From contig NZ_CP126446.1 of the NCBI RefSeq assembly GCF_030166655.1, positions 2,046,001-2,110,000 on the forward strand: a stretch of 64,000 nucleotides of DNA. The letters run 5' to 3'. Each line of letters begins with the position of its first letter. Position 1 is the stretch's first letter. A program made the position numbers and the translations under genes. The notes below the pieces were generated by a model. That model saw nothing but the letters and a program-made list of their open reading frames with translations, was not told the origin of the DNA and searched no databases. Shown one piece after another: positions 8,871 to 16,972 of this stretch. This DNA is from Pontibacillus chungwhensis (GTDB lineage: Bacteria; Bacillota; Bacilli; Bacillales; BH030062).

Positions 8871-9284
8871 ATGCGAAATCCTTCTAATGAAGAGATTAAA
8901 GATATCTTAAGTCAAACAAAAACGATTGCCGTAGTTGGTTTATCGGATCGTCCTGAACGTACATCTTATCAAGTTTCAAAAGCTATGCAGGATGCGGGCT
9001 ATAGAATCATTCCTGTAAATCCAACGATCGAAGAATCACTAGGCGAACGAGCGGTTTCTTCTTTGAGTGAAATCGAGGAACCTTTTGACTTGATTAATGT
9101 CTTCAGGCGCTCAGAATTTTTGCCTGAGGTGGCCAGAGAAGCTGTTCAGACTGAAGCAAAGGTTTTTTGGGCTCAGCAAGGTGTCCAGGATGAAGACACC
9201 TTTCGTTATTTGAGTGAACAAGGTATGACAGTGCTAATGGACCTCTGTATTAAAGTTGCCCATTCTGTTACAATAGGAAGGTAA
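8871..9284 (+). CDS. yneT: CoA-binding domain protein (YneT/YccU family)
   Basis: This 137-residue single-domain Rossmann protein has the CoA-binding family pattern: TIAVVGLSDRPERTSYQVSKAMQ at the N-terminus, PVNPTIEESLG, and MDLCIKVAH near the C-terminus. Members bind CoA in vitro, but their cellular role is not settled. In B. subtilis the orthologue yneT lies between plsY and parE, and the same neighbourhood is seen here. The gene follows the importer after 17 bp with AAGGGAG as ribosome binding site, so it may be co-transcribed with it. A clear terminator follows. Confidence 0.9.
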   Translation: MRNPSNEEIKDILSQTKTIAVVGLSDRPERTSYQVSKAMQDAGYRIIPVNPTIEESLGERAVSSLSEIEEPFDLINVFRRSEFLPEVAREAVQTEAKVFWAQQGVQDEDTFRYLSEQGMTVLMDLCIKVAHSVTIGR

Positions 9285-9292
9285 TAAGAGAG

Positions 9293-9326
9293 AAAATCCC
9301 TGTTCTTGCAGGGATTTTTTTCTTTT
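9293..9326 (+). terminator. terminator after yneT
   Basis: Stem AAAATCCCTG / CAGGGATTTT with a 6-nt loop, then a T-rich tail. It separates the importer/yneT unit from parEC. Confidence 0.9.
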
Positions 9327-9399
9327 CGTGGAAAAAGGTTATTTGATTAAATTGTAGAAACCGCTAAAATAAAAGACAGGCGCTTTGCCCGTGCTCTTA

Positions 9400-9428
9400 T
9401 TTACAAAAACGAACATCCGTTCTATTAT
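9400..9428 (+). promoter_or_regulatory. parEC promoter with LexA box in the spacer
   Basis: TTTACA (9400-9405), 17 bp, TATTAT (9423-9428). The spacer holds CGAACATCCGTTCT (9410-9423), which matches the Gram-positive LexA/DinR consensus CGAAC-N4-GTTCG at all but the last base. parEC belongs to the LexA regulon in B. subtilis, so SOS control of topoisomerase IV appears conserved here. Confidence 0.8.
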
Positions 9429-9461
9429 AGATGTAAGAGCATTGAAAGGAGTACAAATAGA

Positions 9462-11414
9462 TTGGCTAAGAATTCTACTCAATATAATGATGATTCAATA
9501 CAAGTACTAGAGGGGTTAGAAGCAGTTAGAAAGCGACCTGGTATGTACATAGGAAGCACAGACCATCGCGGGCTTCATCACCTAGTATATGAAATAGTTG
9601 ATAATGCCGTTGACGAAGCGTTAGCGGGTTATGGGAACCGAATTACGGTGACCATCCATAAAGATCAAAGTGTATCAGTACGTGACGAAGGGCGTGGTAT
9701 GCCTACGGGGATGCACCGACTTGGTAAGCCCACCCCTGAAGTCATACTTACCGTGCTTCATGCTGGTGGTAAGTTCGGACAAGGCGGTTATAAGACAAGT
9801 GGTGGCCTGCATGGTGTAGGGGCCTCTGTTGTGAATGCGTTATCAGAATGGCTTGAAGTGACCATTTATCGTGATGGACAAACGTATTATCAACGTTTTG
9901 AAAATGGTGGTAAACCTGTCACGTCGCTTGAGAATAAAGGGGCAACAAGAAAAAGTGGAACTGTTATTCACTTTAAACCTGATTCTGAGATTTTCTCTAT
10001 GACAACGTTCAATTTCGAAACTTTGTCAGAACGCCTGCGAGAAGCTGCATTTTTACTAAAAGGAATGGAAATTGTTCTAGATGATAAACGTCAGGAAGAC
10101 CAAAAGGAAAGCTATCAGTATCCTGATGGACTAGAGTCGTTTGTAACCTACTTGAATGAAGAAAAAGATACACTTCATCCTGTAGTAGCATTTGAAGGGA
10201 CTCAAGATGAAATTGAAATCGATTTTGGTTTTCAGTTTAATGATGGGTACGCTGAAAGTATGCTCTCATTTGTGAACAACGTCCGTACAAGGGATGGTGG
10301 AACACATGAATCAGGGGCTAAAACGGCTATAACAAGAATATTTAATGATCATGCCAGGAAAACAGGACTCTTGAAAGAAAAAGATAAGAACCTAGATGGT
10401 AATGATATCAGGGAAGGGTTCACAGCGGTTATTTCCGTTCGAATCCCTGAAGAGAAACTTCAGTTTGAAGGACAAACGAAGAGTAAATTAGGAACGTCTG
10501 AAGCTAGAAGTGCTGTGGATGCGGTTGTAGCAGAAAAATTATCGTATTTCTTAGAAGAAAATCCTGATGTGGCAACGATGCTTATCCGTAAAGCTATTAA
10601 AGCGAAGGAGGCACGCGAGGCCGCTCGAAAAGCTAGGGAAGATGCGAGATCAGGAAAGAAGAAAAAACGAAAAGAAACGTTACTGAGTGGAAAGTTAACA
10701 CCAGCTCAATCTAAAAATGCTCAGAAAAATGAACTGTATCTCGTTGAGGGTGACTCTGCTGGTGGTTCTGCTAAGCAGGGACGGGATAGAAGATTCCAGG
10801 CTATTCTTCCTTTACGAGGCAAGGTCATTAATACAGAGAAAGCAAAACTTCAGGATATCCTAAAGAATGAAGAGATTTCAACGATTATCCATACCATTGG
10901 AGCAGGGGTTGGCTCGGATTTTGATATCAATGATTGTCAATACGACAAAATCATTATTATGACGGACGCTGATACCGATGGTGCCCATATTCAAGTATTG
11001 CTCTTAACATTTTTCTACCGTTATATGCAAGAACTCGTGAAAGAAGGTAAAATCTATATTGCTCTTCCACCTTTATATAAAATTTCTAAAGGAAAAGGGA
11101 AAAAAGAAAAGACACGATATGCATGGGAAGAAGATGAAATGCAGCAAGTGTTAAAAGAGTTTAAAAACGGGTATACCATTCAGCGATATAAAGGTCTTGG
11201 TGAGATGAACGCTGATCAGCTTTGGGAAACAACGATGAACCCTGAATCAAGAACCCTGATCCGTGTAACAATTGATGATTTAGCTCAAGCTGAGCGTCGT
11301 ATTACCACTCTTATGGGTGATAAAGTAGAGCCGCGCAGGAAGTGGATCGAATCTCACGTAGCCTTTGGATTAGAAGAACAAAGTAATATTTTAGAGAATG
11401 ATAAATTGCAATAG
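9462..11414 (+). CDS. parE: DNA topoisomerase IV subunit B
   Basis: This 650-residue ATPase subunit of topoisomerase IV decatenates daughter chromosomes together with ParC. The GHKL ATPase domain is N-terminal (EIVDNAVDEALAGY, DEGRGMPTG, GGLHGVGASVVNALS, about residues 42-135). The transducer follows, then the TOPRIM domain with EGDSAGGSAKQGRDR near residue 430 and the metal-binding DADTDGAHI near 500. The ParE rather than GyrB assignment rests on the adjacent parC and the plsY-yneT context. The start is TTG at 9462, 10 nt after AAAGGAG. Transcription comes from a promoter carrying a LexA box. Confidence 0.97.
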   Translation: MAKNSTQYNDDSIQVLEGLEAVRKRPGMYIGSTDHRGLHHLVYEIVDNAVDEALAGYGNRITVTIHKDQSVSVRDEGRGMPTGMHRLGKPTPEVILTVLHAGGKFGQGGYKTSGGLHGVGASVVNALSEWLEVTIYRDGQTYYQRFENGGKPVTSLENKGATRKSGTVIHFKPDSEIFSMTTFNFETLSERLREAAFLLKGMEIVLDDKRQEDQKESYQYPDGLESFVTYLNEEKDTLHPVVAFEGTQDEIEIDFGFQFNDGYAESMLSFVNNVRTRDGGTHESGAKTAITRIFNDHARKTGLLKEKDKNLDGNDIREGFTAVISVRIPEEKLQFEGQTKSKLGTSEARSAVDAVVAEKLSYFLEENPDVATMLIRKAIKAKEAREAARKAREDARSGKKKKRKETLLSGKLTPAQSKNAQKNELYLVEGDSAGGSAKQGRDRRFQAILPLRGKVINTEKAKLQDILKNEEISTIIHTIGAGVGSDFDINDCQYDKIIIMTDADTDGAHIQVLLLTFFYRYMQELVKEGKIYIALPPLYKISKGKGKKEKTRYAWEEDEMQQVLKEFKNGYTIQRYKGLGEMNADQLWETTMNPESRTLIRVTIDDLAQAERRITTLMGDKVEPRRKWIESHVAFGLEEQSNILENDKLQ

Positions 11415-11431
11415 AGTAGGAGGTTCACCTT

Positions 11432-13888
11432 TTGTCTCAGTCAGAACAGTATATGGATTTGCCATTAGAAGAAGTATTAGGTGACCGGTTTGGTCGTTAT
11501 AGTAAATATATTATACAGGATCGCGCGCTTCCTGATGCGCGCGATGGTTTGAAGCCTGTTCAACGTCGTATTTTATATGCGATGCATCAGGAAAAGAATA
11601 CCCATGATAAACCATACCGTAAAGCAGCCAAAACAGTTGGTACGGTTATCGGTAACTATCACCCTCACGGTGATACGTCCGTTTATGACGCGATGGTTCG
11701 ACTTAGTCAGGACTGGAAGCTTCGAAACCTATTAGTGGAGATGCACGGAAACAATGGGAGTGTGGATGGAGATCCCCCGGCTGCCATGCGTTATACAGAA
11801 GCAAGGCTTTCTAGTATGGCTTCTGAACTACTTCGAGATATTGATCAGGAGACAGTGGATTACATCCCAAACTTTGATGATACAATCGCTGAACCTGTTG
11901 TACTCCCAGCTAAATTTCCTAACTTATTGGTTAATGGTTCTACAGGTATCTCAGCAGGGTATGCAACAGAAATCCCTCCTCATAACTTAAGTGAAGTGAT
12001 TGACGCCGTCATGATGAAGATCGATCGTCCGGAAGCTTCTGTAGATGATCTAATGGCTGTTATGAAAGGTCCTGATTTCCCAACAGGTGGTATTATACAG
12101 GGTGTAGATGGAATTAAGAAAGCTTATGAAACAGGAAAAGGAAAAGTGGTTGTTCGTGGCCGCGCTGTTATTGAGCAGTTACGTGGTAATCGCGAACAAA
12201 TTGTAATAGATGAGATCCCTTATGAGGTAAATAAGGCTAATCTTGTTAAGAAAATGGATGAACTGCGAATAGACAAAAAAGTCGAGGGCATTGCTGAAGT
12301 TCGAGATGAAACGGACCGTACAGGATTACGCATTGTTATTGAGTTGAAAAAAGAAGTAGATAGTGAAGGGATATTAAAGTATCTTTATAAAGCTACCGAT
12401 CTGCAAATCAGCTATAATTTCAACATGGTTGCGATCCATGACAAAACCCCTAAGTTAATGAGTCTTAAAGGGATTCTTGATGCGTATATAGCTCACCAAA
12501 GGGATGTAGTAACGCGGCAATCTGAATTTGAGTTACGAAAAGCAAAAGAAAGAGCTCATATAGTAGAGGGTTTAATTAAAGCGATATCGATTCTAGATGA
12601 AGTGATATCAACCATTCGTTCTTCAAGTGATAAACAAGATGCAAAGAAGAGACTTATGGAAGCGTTCGGGTTTACTGAACCTCAATCAGAAGCCATCGTA
12701 AACTTGCAATTGTATCGATTAACGAATACAGATATAACATCTCTTCAAACGGAAGCAGAGGAATTAAATAAACGAATTAGTGAGTTAGAAGCAATTCTTG
12801 CAGATGAAAAGAAACTACTTAAGGTTATTAAAAAAGACCTGGCTTCTATGAAAAAGAAATATCATACAGACCGTCTAACTGTTATTGAAGACGAAATCGA
12901 AAAATTAGATATTAACCCTGAAGTAACAGTCCCTAGCGAAGATATTCTCGTATCTGTTACGCAAGCAGGTTATATTAAACGTACAAGCCTACGTTCCTAT
13001 GCAGCTTCAGGAGGAGAAGACTTTGCCATGAAAGAGGGAGATCGTCTCCTCGGGTTATTCGAAGTCAATACAACCGACACCATCCTTCTATTTACCAATA
13101 AAGGTAATTACCTCTATCTTCCAATCCATGGGTTACCAGATATCCGTTGGAAAGATCTTGGACAGCATATTGCCAATTTAATTACTGTTGAAAAAGATGA
13201 GCGAATCATCCGAGCTGTGCCAATTAGAGATTTTCAAGAAGCAAAATACTTCTTATTTGTGACCAAAGCAGGAATGATCAAGCGAAGCGAAATATCTCTT
13301 TACCAAGCACAACGTTATTCGAAACCACTAGTAGCTATTAATTGTAAAGGAGAAGACGAAGTGGTGGATGTACATGTAACAGACGGCCATCAGGACGTTT
13401 TCCTTGCTACTAATACGGGATATGGGCTCTGGTATCATGAATCAGAAGTGAAAATTATCGGTCAACGTGCAGCTGGTGTTAAAGCTATGGCATTAAAAGA
13501 GGATGAAGAAATTGTAGCAGGTAAAGTTTTTGAAGAGAACAGTGATCCATCAGTCCTTCTTGCTACTCAAAGGGGTGCAGTGAAGCGGATGAGGCTAAAA
13601 GAATTTGAAAAGTCTTCTCGCGCAAAACGTGGTGTAGTTATGTTAAGGGAACTGAAGAACAATCCTCATCGTGTCGTAGGTTTACAACTTACTCAAGGTC
13701 AAGAAATCCTTTTCCTTGAAACAGAAAATGGAACGGTTCAAGAGATTAACGCAGGTTCCTTCAAAGCGAGTGACAGATATAGTAATGGGTCATTTGTTAT
13801 TGACCAGGATGAATATGGTCAAGTCGTGGCAGTATGGAGAGAAGCCGACTATGAGAAAGTGTTTGATACGGAAGAAGAACCATCATAG
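11432..13888 (+). CDS. parC: DNA topoisomerase IV subunit A
   Basis: This 818-residue breakage-reunion subunit pairs with ParE. The winged-helix/tower core holds the catalytic Tyr121 in AAMRYTEARLSS. The quinolone-determining stretch HPHGDTSVYDAMVR has Thr82 and Asp86 at the positions equivalent to Ser80 and Glu84 of S. aureus GrlA. The C-terminal half (from about residue 500) is the six-bladed beta-pinwheel (for example QAGYIKRTSL, TKAGMIKRSEIS, TQRGAVKRMRL). The start is TTG at 11432 with AGGAGG 8 nt before it, 17 bp after parE, so the two form an operon closed by a strong terminator. Confidence 0.97.
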   Translation: MSQSEQYMDLPLEEVLGDRFGRYSKYIIQDRALPDARDGLKPVQRRILYAMHQEKNTHDKPYRKAAKTVGTVIGNYHPHGDTSVYDAMVRLSQDWKLRNLLVEMHGNNGSVDGDPPAAMRYTEARLSSMASELLRDIDQETVDYIPNFDDTIAEPVVLPAKFPNLLVNGSTGISAGYATEIPPHNLSEVIDAVMMKIDRPEASVDDLMAVMKGPDFPTGGIIQGVDGIKKAYETGKGKVVVRGRAVIEQLRGNREQIVIDEIPYEVNKANLVKKMDELRIDKKVEGIAEVRDETDRTGLRIVIELKKEVDSEGILKYLYKATDLQISYNFNMVAIHDKTPKLMSLKGILDAYIAHQRDVVTRQSEFELRKAKERAHIVEGLIKAISILDEVISTIRSSSDKQDAKKRLMEAFGFTEPQSEAIVNLQLYRLTNTDITSLQTEAEELNKRISELEAILADEKKLLKVIKKDLASMKKKYHTDRLTVIEDEIEKLDINPEVTVPSEDILVSVTQAGYIKRTSLRSYAASGGEDFAMKEGDRLLGLFEVNTTDTILLFTNKGNYLYLPIHGLPDIRWKDLGQHIANLITVEKDERIIRAVPIRDFQEAKYFLFVTKAGMIKRSEISLYQAQRYSKPLVAINCKGEDEVVDVHVTDGHQDVFLATNTGYGLWYHESEVKIIGQRAAGVKAMALKEDEEIVAGKVFEENSDPSVLLATQRGAVKRMRLKEFEKSSRAKRGVVMLRELKNNPHRVVGLQLTQGQEILFLETENGTVQEINAGSFKASDRYSNGSFVIDQDEYGQVVAVWREADYEKVFDTEEEPS

Positions 13889-13899
13889 ATGAAAGGAGA

Positions 13900-13934
13900 G
13901 GACTCTAAAGGGATTTACTTTAGAGTCCTTTTTT
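13900..13934 (+). terminator. parEC terminator
   Basis: Stem GGACTCTAAAG / CTTTAGAGTCC with a 7-nt loop, followed by six T. It slightly overlaps the 3' end of the convergent nucleoside hydrolase gene. Confidence 0.92.
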
Positions 13935-14898
13935 ACTGATTAGATTCTATGAAAGCTTTCATTATTGAATTTATGAAGGCTTCATAATCAAATTTCATTG
14001 CAATATGTTGGAGAGGATAATCTTCCTTTTTATTACCTAGACGTAAATCTACGATGGTTTGCCCATAAGCTTCTCCTTTTTCAACTACTACTGTAACAGG
14101 AGCTTCTATGTAAGATATGGATCCTGGATGGAGAGCAGCCCATAAAACAAGAAGGTCATGAATAGGAGCTCCGGTTTGTGAATGGGTAGCGTTTGATTTC
14201 TGATAATACGTGTAGTAATAGTCAAATATTTCTACGAGAACAGAGCCAATCATAGGGTCTTTGCAGAAATCTTTAATGGTGTGGATCATATTTGAAGTGA
14301 GAATAGCAAAGTTTGTGACATTTAAGGGTATAATTTTTACTTTTTTTCGGACTGTAAATACGAGATTTGCAGCATAGGGATCCCCATATATATTCGCTTC
14401 TGCCACTGGCGTGACATTTCCTGGGGTGTGAAATGCGCCTCCCATCACATAAATATCCTCGATCATTTCAGCTATTTCAGGATAGAGCACAAACATTGAG
14501 GAAAGGGAAGAAAGTCTGCCTACATTTACAATCGTTAACTCATTACGGTATCGTTTAATGATGTCGACTGCTTTTGAATACTCGTGAATACGCTTATTCT
14601 GAATGTCGGATGAATAAGGCGAGAGAGGACCTAATCCAAACTCTCCATGGATGTCCTTAGGGTAAATGGGAAAGGCTCCAGTATAAGGTTTATAGGCTCC
14701 TCGAATAATATCAATCGAAGATTCTGCTTTCGTTAACGCACGCAAGAAAAGAGCATTGTTTTCAGCGTTATGTTCTGAAATGTTTCCATAGCCTGTAACG
14801 AGACCGACAATTTCAATAGAAGGCTCCATTCGAGCATATAGTAAGGCAATGACATCGTCGATACCAAAGTCTCCAAAGAATAAGATCTTCTTGGGCAC
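13933..14898 (-). CDS. nucleoside hydrolase, IunH family
   Basis: This 321-residue protein belongs to the inosine-uridine-preferring nucleoside hydrolases, which split ribonucleosides into base and ribose using a bound calcium. The start is taken as GTG at 14898: an AAAAGGGG site lies 8 nt upstream and the resulting N-terminus MPKKILFFGDFGIDD matches family spacing. A GTG 9 bases further upstream abuts the ribosome binding site. The calcium cluster keeps D10, D14 and D15, but the usual first Asp of DxDxxxDD is Phe8. Other hallmarks are intact: MGGAF..GNVTPVAEANIYGDP around residues 160-185, and GAPIHDLLV with the late His-Asp pair. Substrate range is unknown. It is monocistronic and divergent from a TetR gene. 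Confidence 0.85.
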   Translation of the reverse strand: MPKKILFFGDFGIDDVIALLYARMEPSIEIVGLVTGYGNISEHNAENNALFLRALTKAESSIDIIRGAYKPYTGAFPIYPKDIHGEFGLGPLSPYSSDIQNKRIHEYSKAVDIIKRYRNELTIVNVGRLSSLSSMFVLYPEIAEMIEDIYVMGGAFHTPGNVTPVAEANIYGDPYAANLVFTVRKKVKIIPLNVTNFAILTSNMIHTIKDFCKDPMIGSVLVEIFDYYYTYYQKSNATHSQTGAPIHDLLVLWAALHPGSISYIEAPVTVVVEKGEAYGQTIVDLRLGNKKEDYPLQHIAMKFDYEAFINSIMKAFIESNQ

Positions 14899-14984
14899 CT
14901 CTAACACCCCTTTTAACCATTTATTACACTATATGGTAATTAAATCCAAACTATAACATGAAGAAATCCCCATTAACACTTCCT

Positions 14985-15006
14985 TATACTTAGTAGCAAC
15001 TCCGAA
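14985..15006. repeat. dispersed repeat, copy 3
   Basis: An identical 22-bp copy (TATACTTAGTAGCAACTCCG plus AA) in the divergent gap between the nucleoside hydrolase and TetR genes. Confidence 0.75.
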
Positions 15007-15099
15007 CAAAAAAATAATAAACCAAACCAAAGAGTATTTCAATTATTCAGAATTTTGTGCTATGATGTAAATGAAAAAATAATAGAAAGTAGATGATCT

Positions 15100-15696
15100 A
15101 TGAAAGAGTTAAAAGACAGAATAATCGATGCAGCGCTCGTTTTATTCGAGAAAGATGGCTATCACGGTGTAACAGTCAATCAAATTGTTGAGCATTGCAA
15201 GGCTTCAAAGGGAGGATTTTATCACCACTTTGAATCCAAAGATGAATTGTTATATGTGATACACGATACCTTCATTACATATGTTTTAGAGAAAGCACAT
15301 GTAGCGAAGCAAACCTACCACTATCCCACAGAGCAACTTCAAGAGATGATCACATCCTTCGTAAAAGTATTCGATCTATACAAGCCACATATTTATGTCT
15401 TCTACCAAGAAAGCACGTACTTAAAACCGCATTATGAAGAACGAATTAAAGAGAAACGAAATGAATTTAAAGAGCTTTTATTCTCTGTTATTGAAAAAGG
15501 TCAGCAGACTGGTGATTTCAGAAAGGAACTACCAGTTGTGATTACGGGTATGTCGATCCTTGGCATGGTGAACTGGACCTACAAATGGTACAAGAAGGAT
15601 GGAGAAAAAAGTATCGATGAGATTGCGAACATCTACGTAGATTTAATCTTGCATTCTGTTTTAAAAGAACCAGATCAAAGTCTTTTAAAGTTATAG
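15100..15696 (+). CDS. TetR/AcrR-family regulator of the leucine-degradation operon
   Basis: This 198-residue regulator has an N-terminal TetR helix-turn-helix (about residues 8-55, VTVNQIVEHCKASKGGFYHHFESKDELL). The C-terminal ligand domain (60-190) contains the YVFYQESTYLKP stretch common in TetR proteins that sense acyl-CoA. It lies about 95 bp upstream of the first catabolic gene in the same direction. Between them is an inverted repeat ACCGAC-N6-GTCGGT, so it most likely represses the operon and is released by a branched acyl-CoA intermediate (inference). A probable -10 element TATGAT lies at 15061-15066. The start has only a weak GTAGATGAT ribosome binding site. Confidence 0.85.
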   Translation: MKELKDRIIDAALVLFEKDGYHGVTVNQIVEHCKASKGGFYHHFESKDELLYVIHDTFITYVLEKAHVAKQTYHYPTEQLQEMITSFVKVFDLYKPHIYVFYQESTYLKPHYEERIKEKRNEFKELLFSVIEKGQQTGDFRKELPVVITGMSILGMVNWTYKWYKKDGEKSIDEIANIYVDLILHSVLKEPDQSLLKL

Positions 15697-15719
15697 AATT
15701 CTATTTTTTTCAGAATTTT

Positions 15720-15734
15720 ATAAAGCGCTTACAT
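15720..15734. promoter_or_regulatory. cre-like CcpA site before the leucine-degradation operon
   Basis: On the minus strand ATGTAAGCGCTTTAT matches the cre consensus WTGNAANCGNWNNCW at 14 of 15 positions. It sits 10 bp before the TetR-type operator, which suggests carbon catabolite repression of leucine degradation. Confidence 0.6.
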
Positions 15735-15743
15735 GTGAATTGT

Positions 15744-15761
15744 ACCGACTAAGCGGTCGGT
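15744..15761. promoter_or_regulatory. TetR-type operator
   Basis: Inverted repeat ACCGAC-TAAGCG-GTCGGT, 30 bp before the first structural gene. The half-site is typical for TetR-family operators and the TetR gene is adjacent. Confidence 0.7.
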
Positions 15762-15790
15762 CAATTAAAAAAGATAAAGGAGTAGATGGA

Positions 15791-16933
15791 ATGAATTTCG
15801 AATTAAGTAAAGAGCAAGAAATGACACAGAAAATGGTTAGGGAATTTGCACAAGAGGTCATTGCTCCAAGGGCCGTAGAACTCGATAAGACTTCCACGTT
15901 TGCTAAAGATATTTTTGATCAGATGGGTGAACTCGGTATGTTAGGCATTCCTTTCCCTGAAGAATATGGAGGGTCTGGTGGAGATACGATTACTTATGCT
16001 CTGGCTGTTGAGGAAATAGGCCGCGTCTGCGGAGGAACTGGGTTGAGTTATGCTGCAGCTGTATCCCTTGGTTCAAGTCCAATCTATTACTTTGGAACAG
16101 AAGAACATAAGAAAGAGTTTTTGGTGCCACTAGCGAAAGGGGAAGCACTTGCTTCGTTTGGGCTTACAGAGCCTAATGCCGGGAGCGATGCTGGAGGAAC
16201 TCAAACAAGGGCGATTCAGGATGGAAATGAATTTGTGATTAATGGAGAGAAATCTTGGATTACTAATGCAGGGTACGCTAAGACGTTAACCGTAACGGCT
16301 GTTTCTGGTAAAGATAGTAGAGGAAAAAACATTATATCTGCTTTTCTTGTTCCGACAGATACACCAGGTCTTAAAATCTCAAGTAATTATGACAAGATGG
16401 GAGTTAGAGCATCAAATACATCTGAGATAATCTTGGAGGATGTTCGTGTTCCAAAGGAGAATATTTTAGGTGATCCTTCAAAAGGTTTTAAGCAATTTTT
16501 GCACACATTAGATGGAGGTCGGATTTCAATTGCTGCTCTAGCTGTAGGAATCGCACAAGCTTCCCTCGATAAAGCATTAGCTTATGCAAAGGAGCGGAAA
16601 CAGTTTGGTCAACCAATCTCAAACTTTCAAGCCATTCAATTTAAGTTAGCAGATATGGCAATGGAAGTAGAATTAGCAAGAAACATTGTTCTTAAAGCAG
16701 CTTGGCTTAAAGACCAGAAAAAGCCTTTCACGAAAGAATCTGCTTATGCTAAGTTGTTTGCTTCTGAAACCGCTTTCCGGTCAGCGAATCAAGCCATCCA
16801 GATTCATGGTGGTTATGGATATATGCGTGAGTACGAGGTAGAACGTTATTTACGTGATGCGAAGTTATTAGAGATAGGAGAAGGAACATCTGAGATCCAA
16901 CGTCTGGTCATTAGTCGTCAGTTAGGGTGTTAG
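15791..16933 (+). CDS. yngJ: acyl-CoA dehydrogenase (YngJ; isovaleryl-CoA dehydrogenase step)
   Basis: This 380-residue flavoenzyme is the first gene of a seven-gene cluster identical in order to B. subtilis yngJ-I-HA-HB-G-F-E. By context it oxidises isovaleryl-CoA to 3-methylcrotonyl-CoA, passing electrons to ETF. Family blocks are FGLTEPNAGSDAGGT and the C-terminal EIGEGTSEIQR, where Glu364 is the catalytic base. Dedicated isovaleryl-CoA dehydrogenases carry the base elsewhere and have GAGTSE here. This enzyme therefore has the short-chain/butyryl-type catalytic arrangement and its substrate needs testing. The ATG at 15791 follows AAAGGAG by 8 nt; an upstream in-frame TTG at 15740 has no ribosome binding site and overlaps the operator. 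Confidence 0.9.
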   Translation: MNFELSKEQEMTQKMVREFAQEVIAPRAVELDKTSTFAKDIFDQMGELGMLGIPFPEEYGGSGGDTITYALAVEEIGRVCGGTGLSYAAAVSLGSSPIYYFGTEEHKKEFLVPLAKGEALASFGLTEPNAGSDAGGTQTRAIQDGNEFVINGEKSWITNAGYAKTLTVTAVSGKDSRGKNIISAFLVPTDTPGLKISSNYDKMGVRASNTSEIILEDVRVPKENILGDPSKGFKQFLHTLDGGRISIAALAVGIAQASLDKALAYAKERKQFGQPISNFQAIQFKLADMAMEVELARNIVLKAAWLKDQKKPFTKESAYAKLFASETAFRSANQAIQIHGGYGYMREYEVERYLRDAKLLEIGEGTSEIQRLVISRQLGC

Positions 16934-16972
16934 TGTACGATTTACTAAATTTATAGAGGAGGCAGGTAAACA

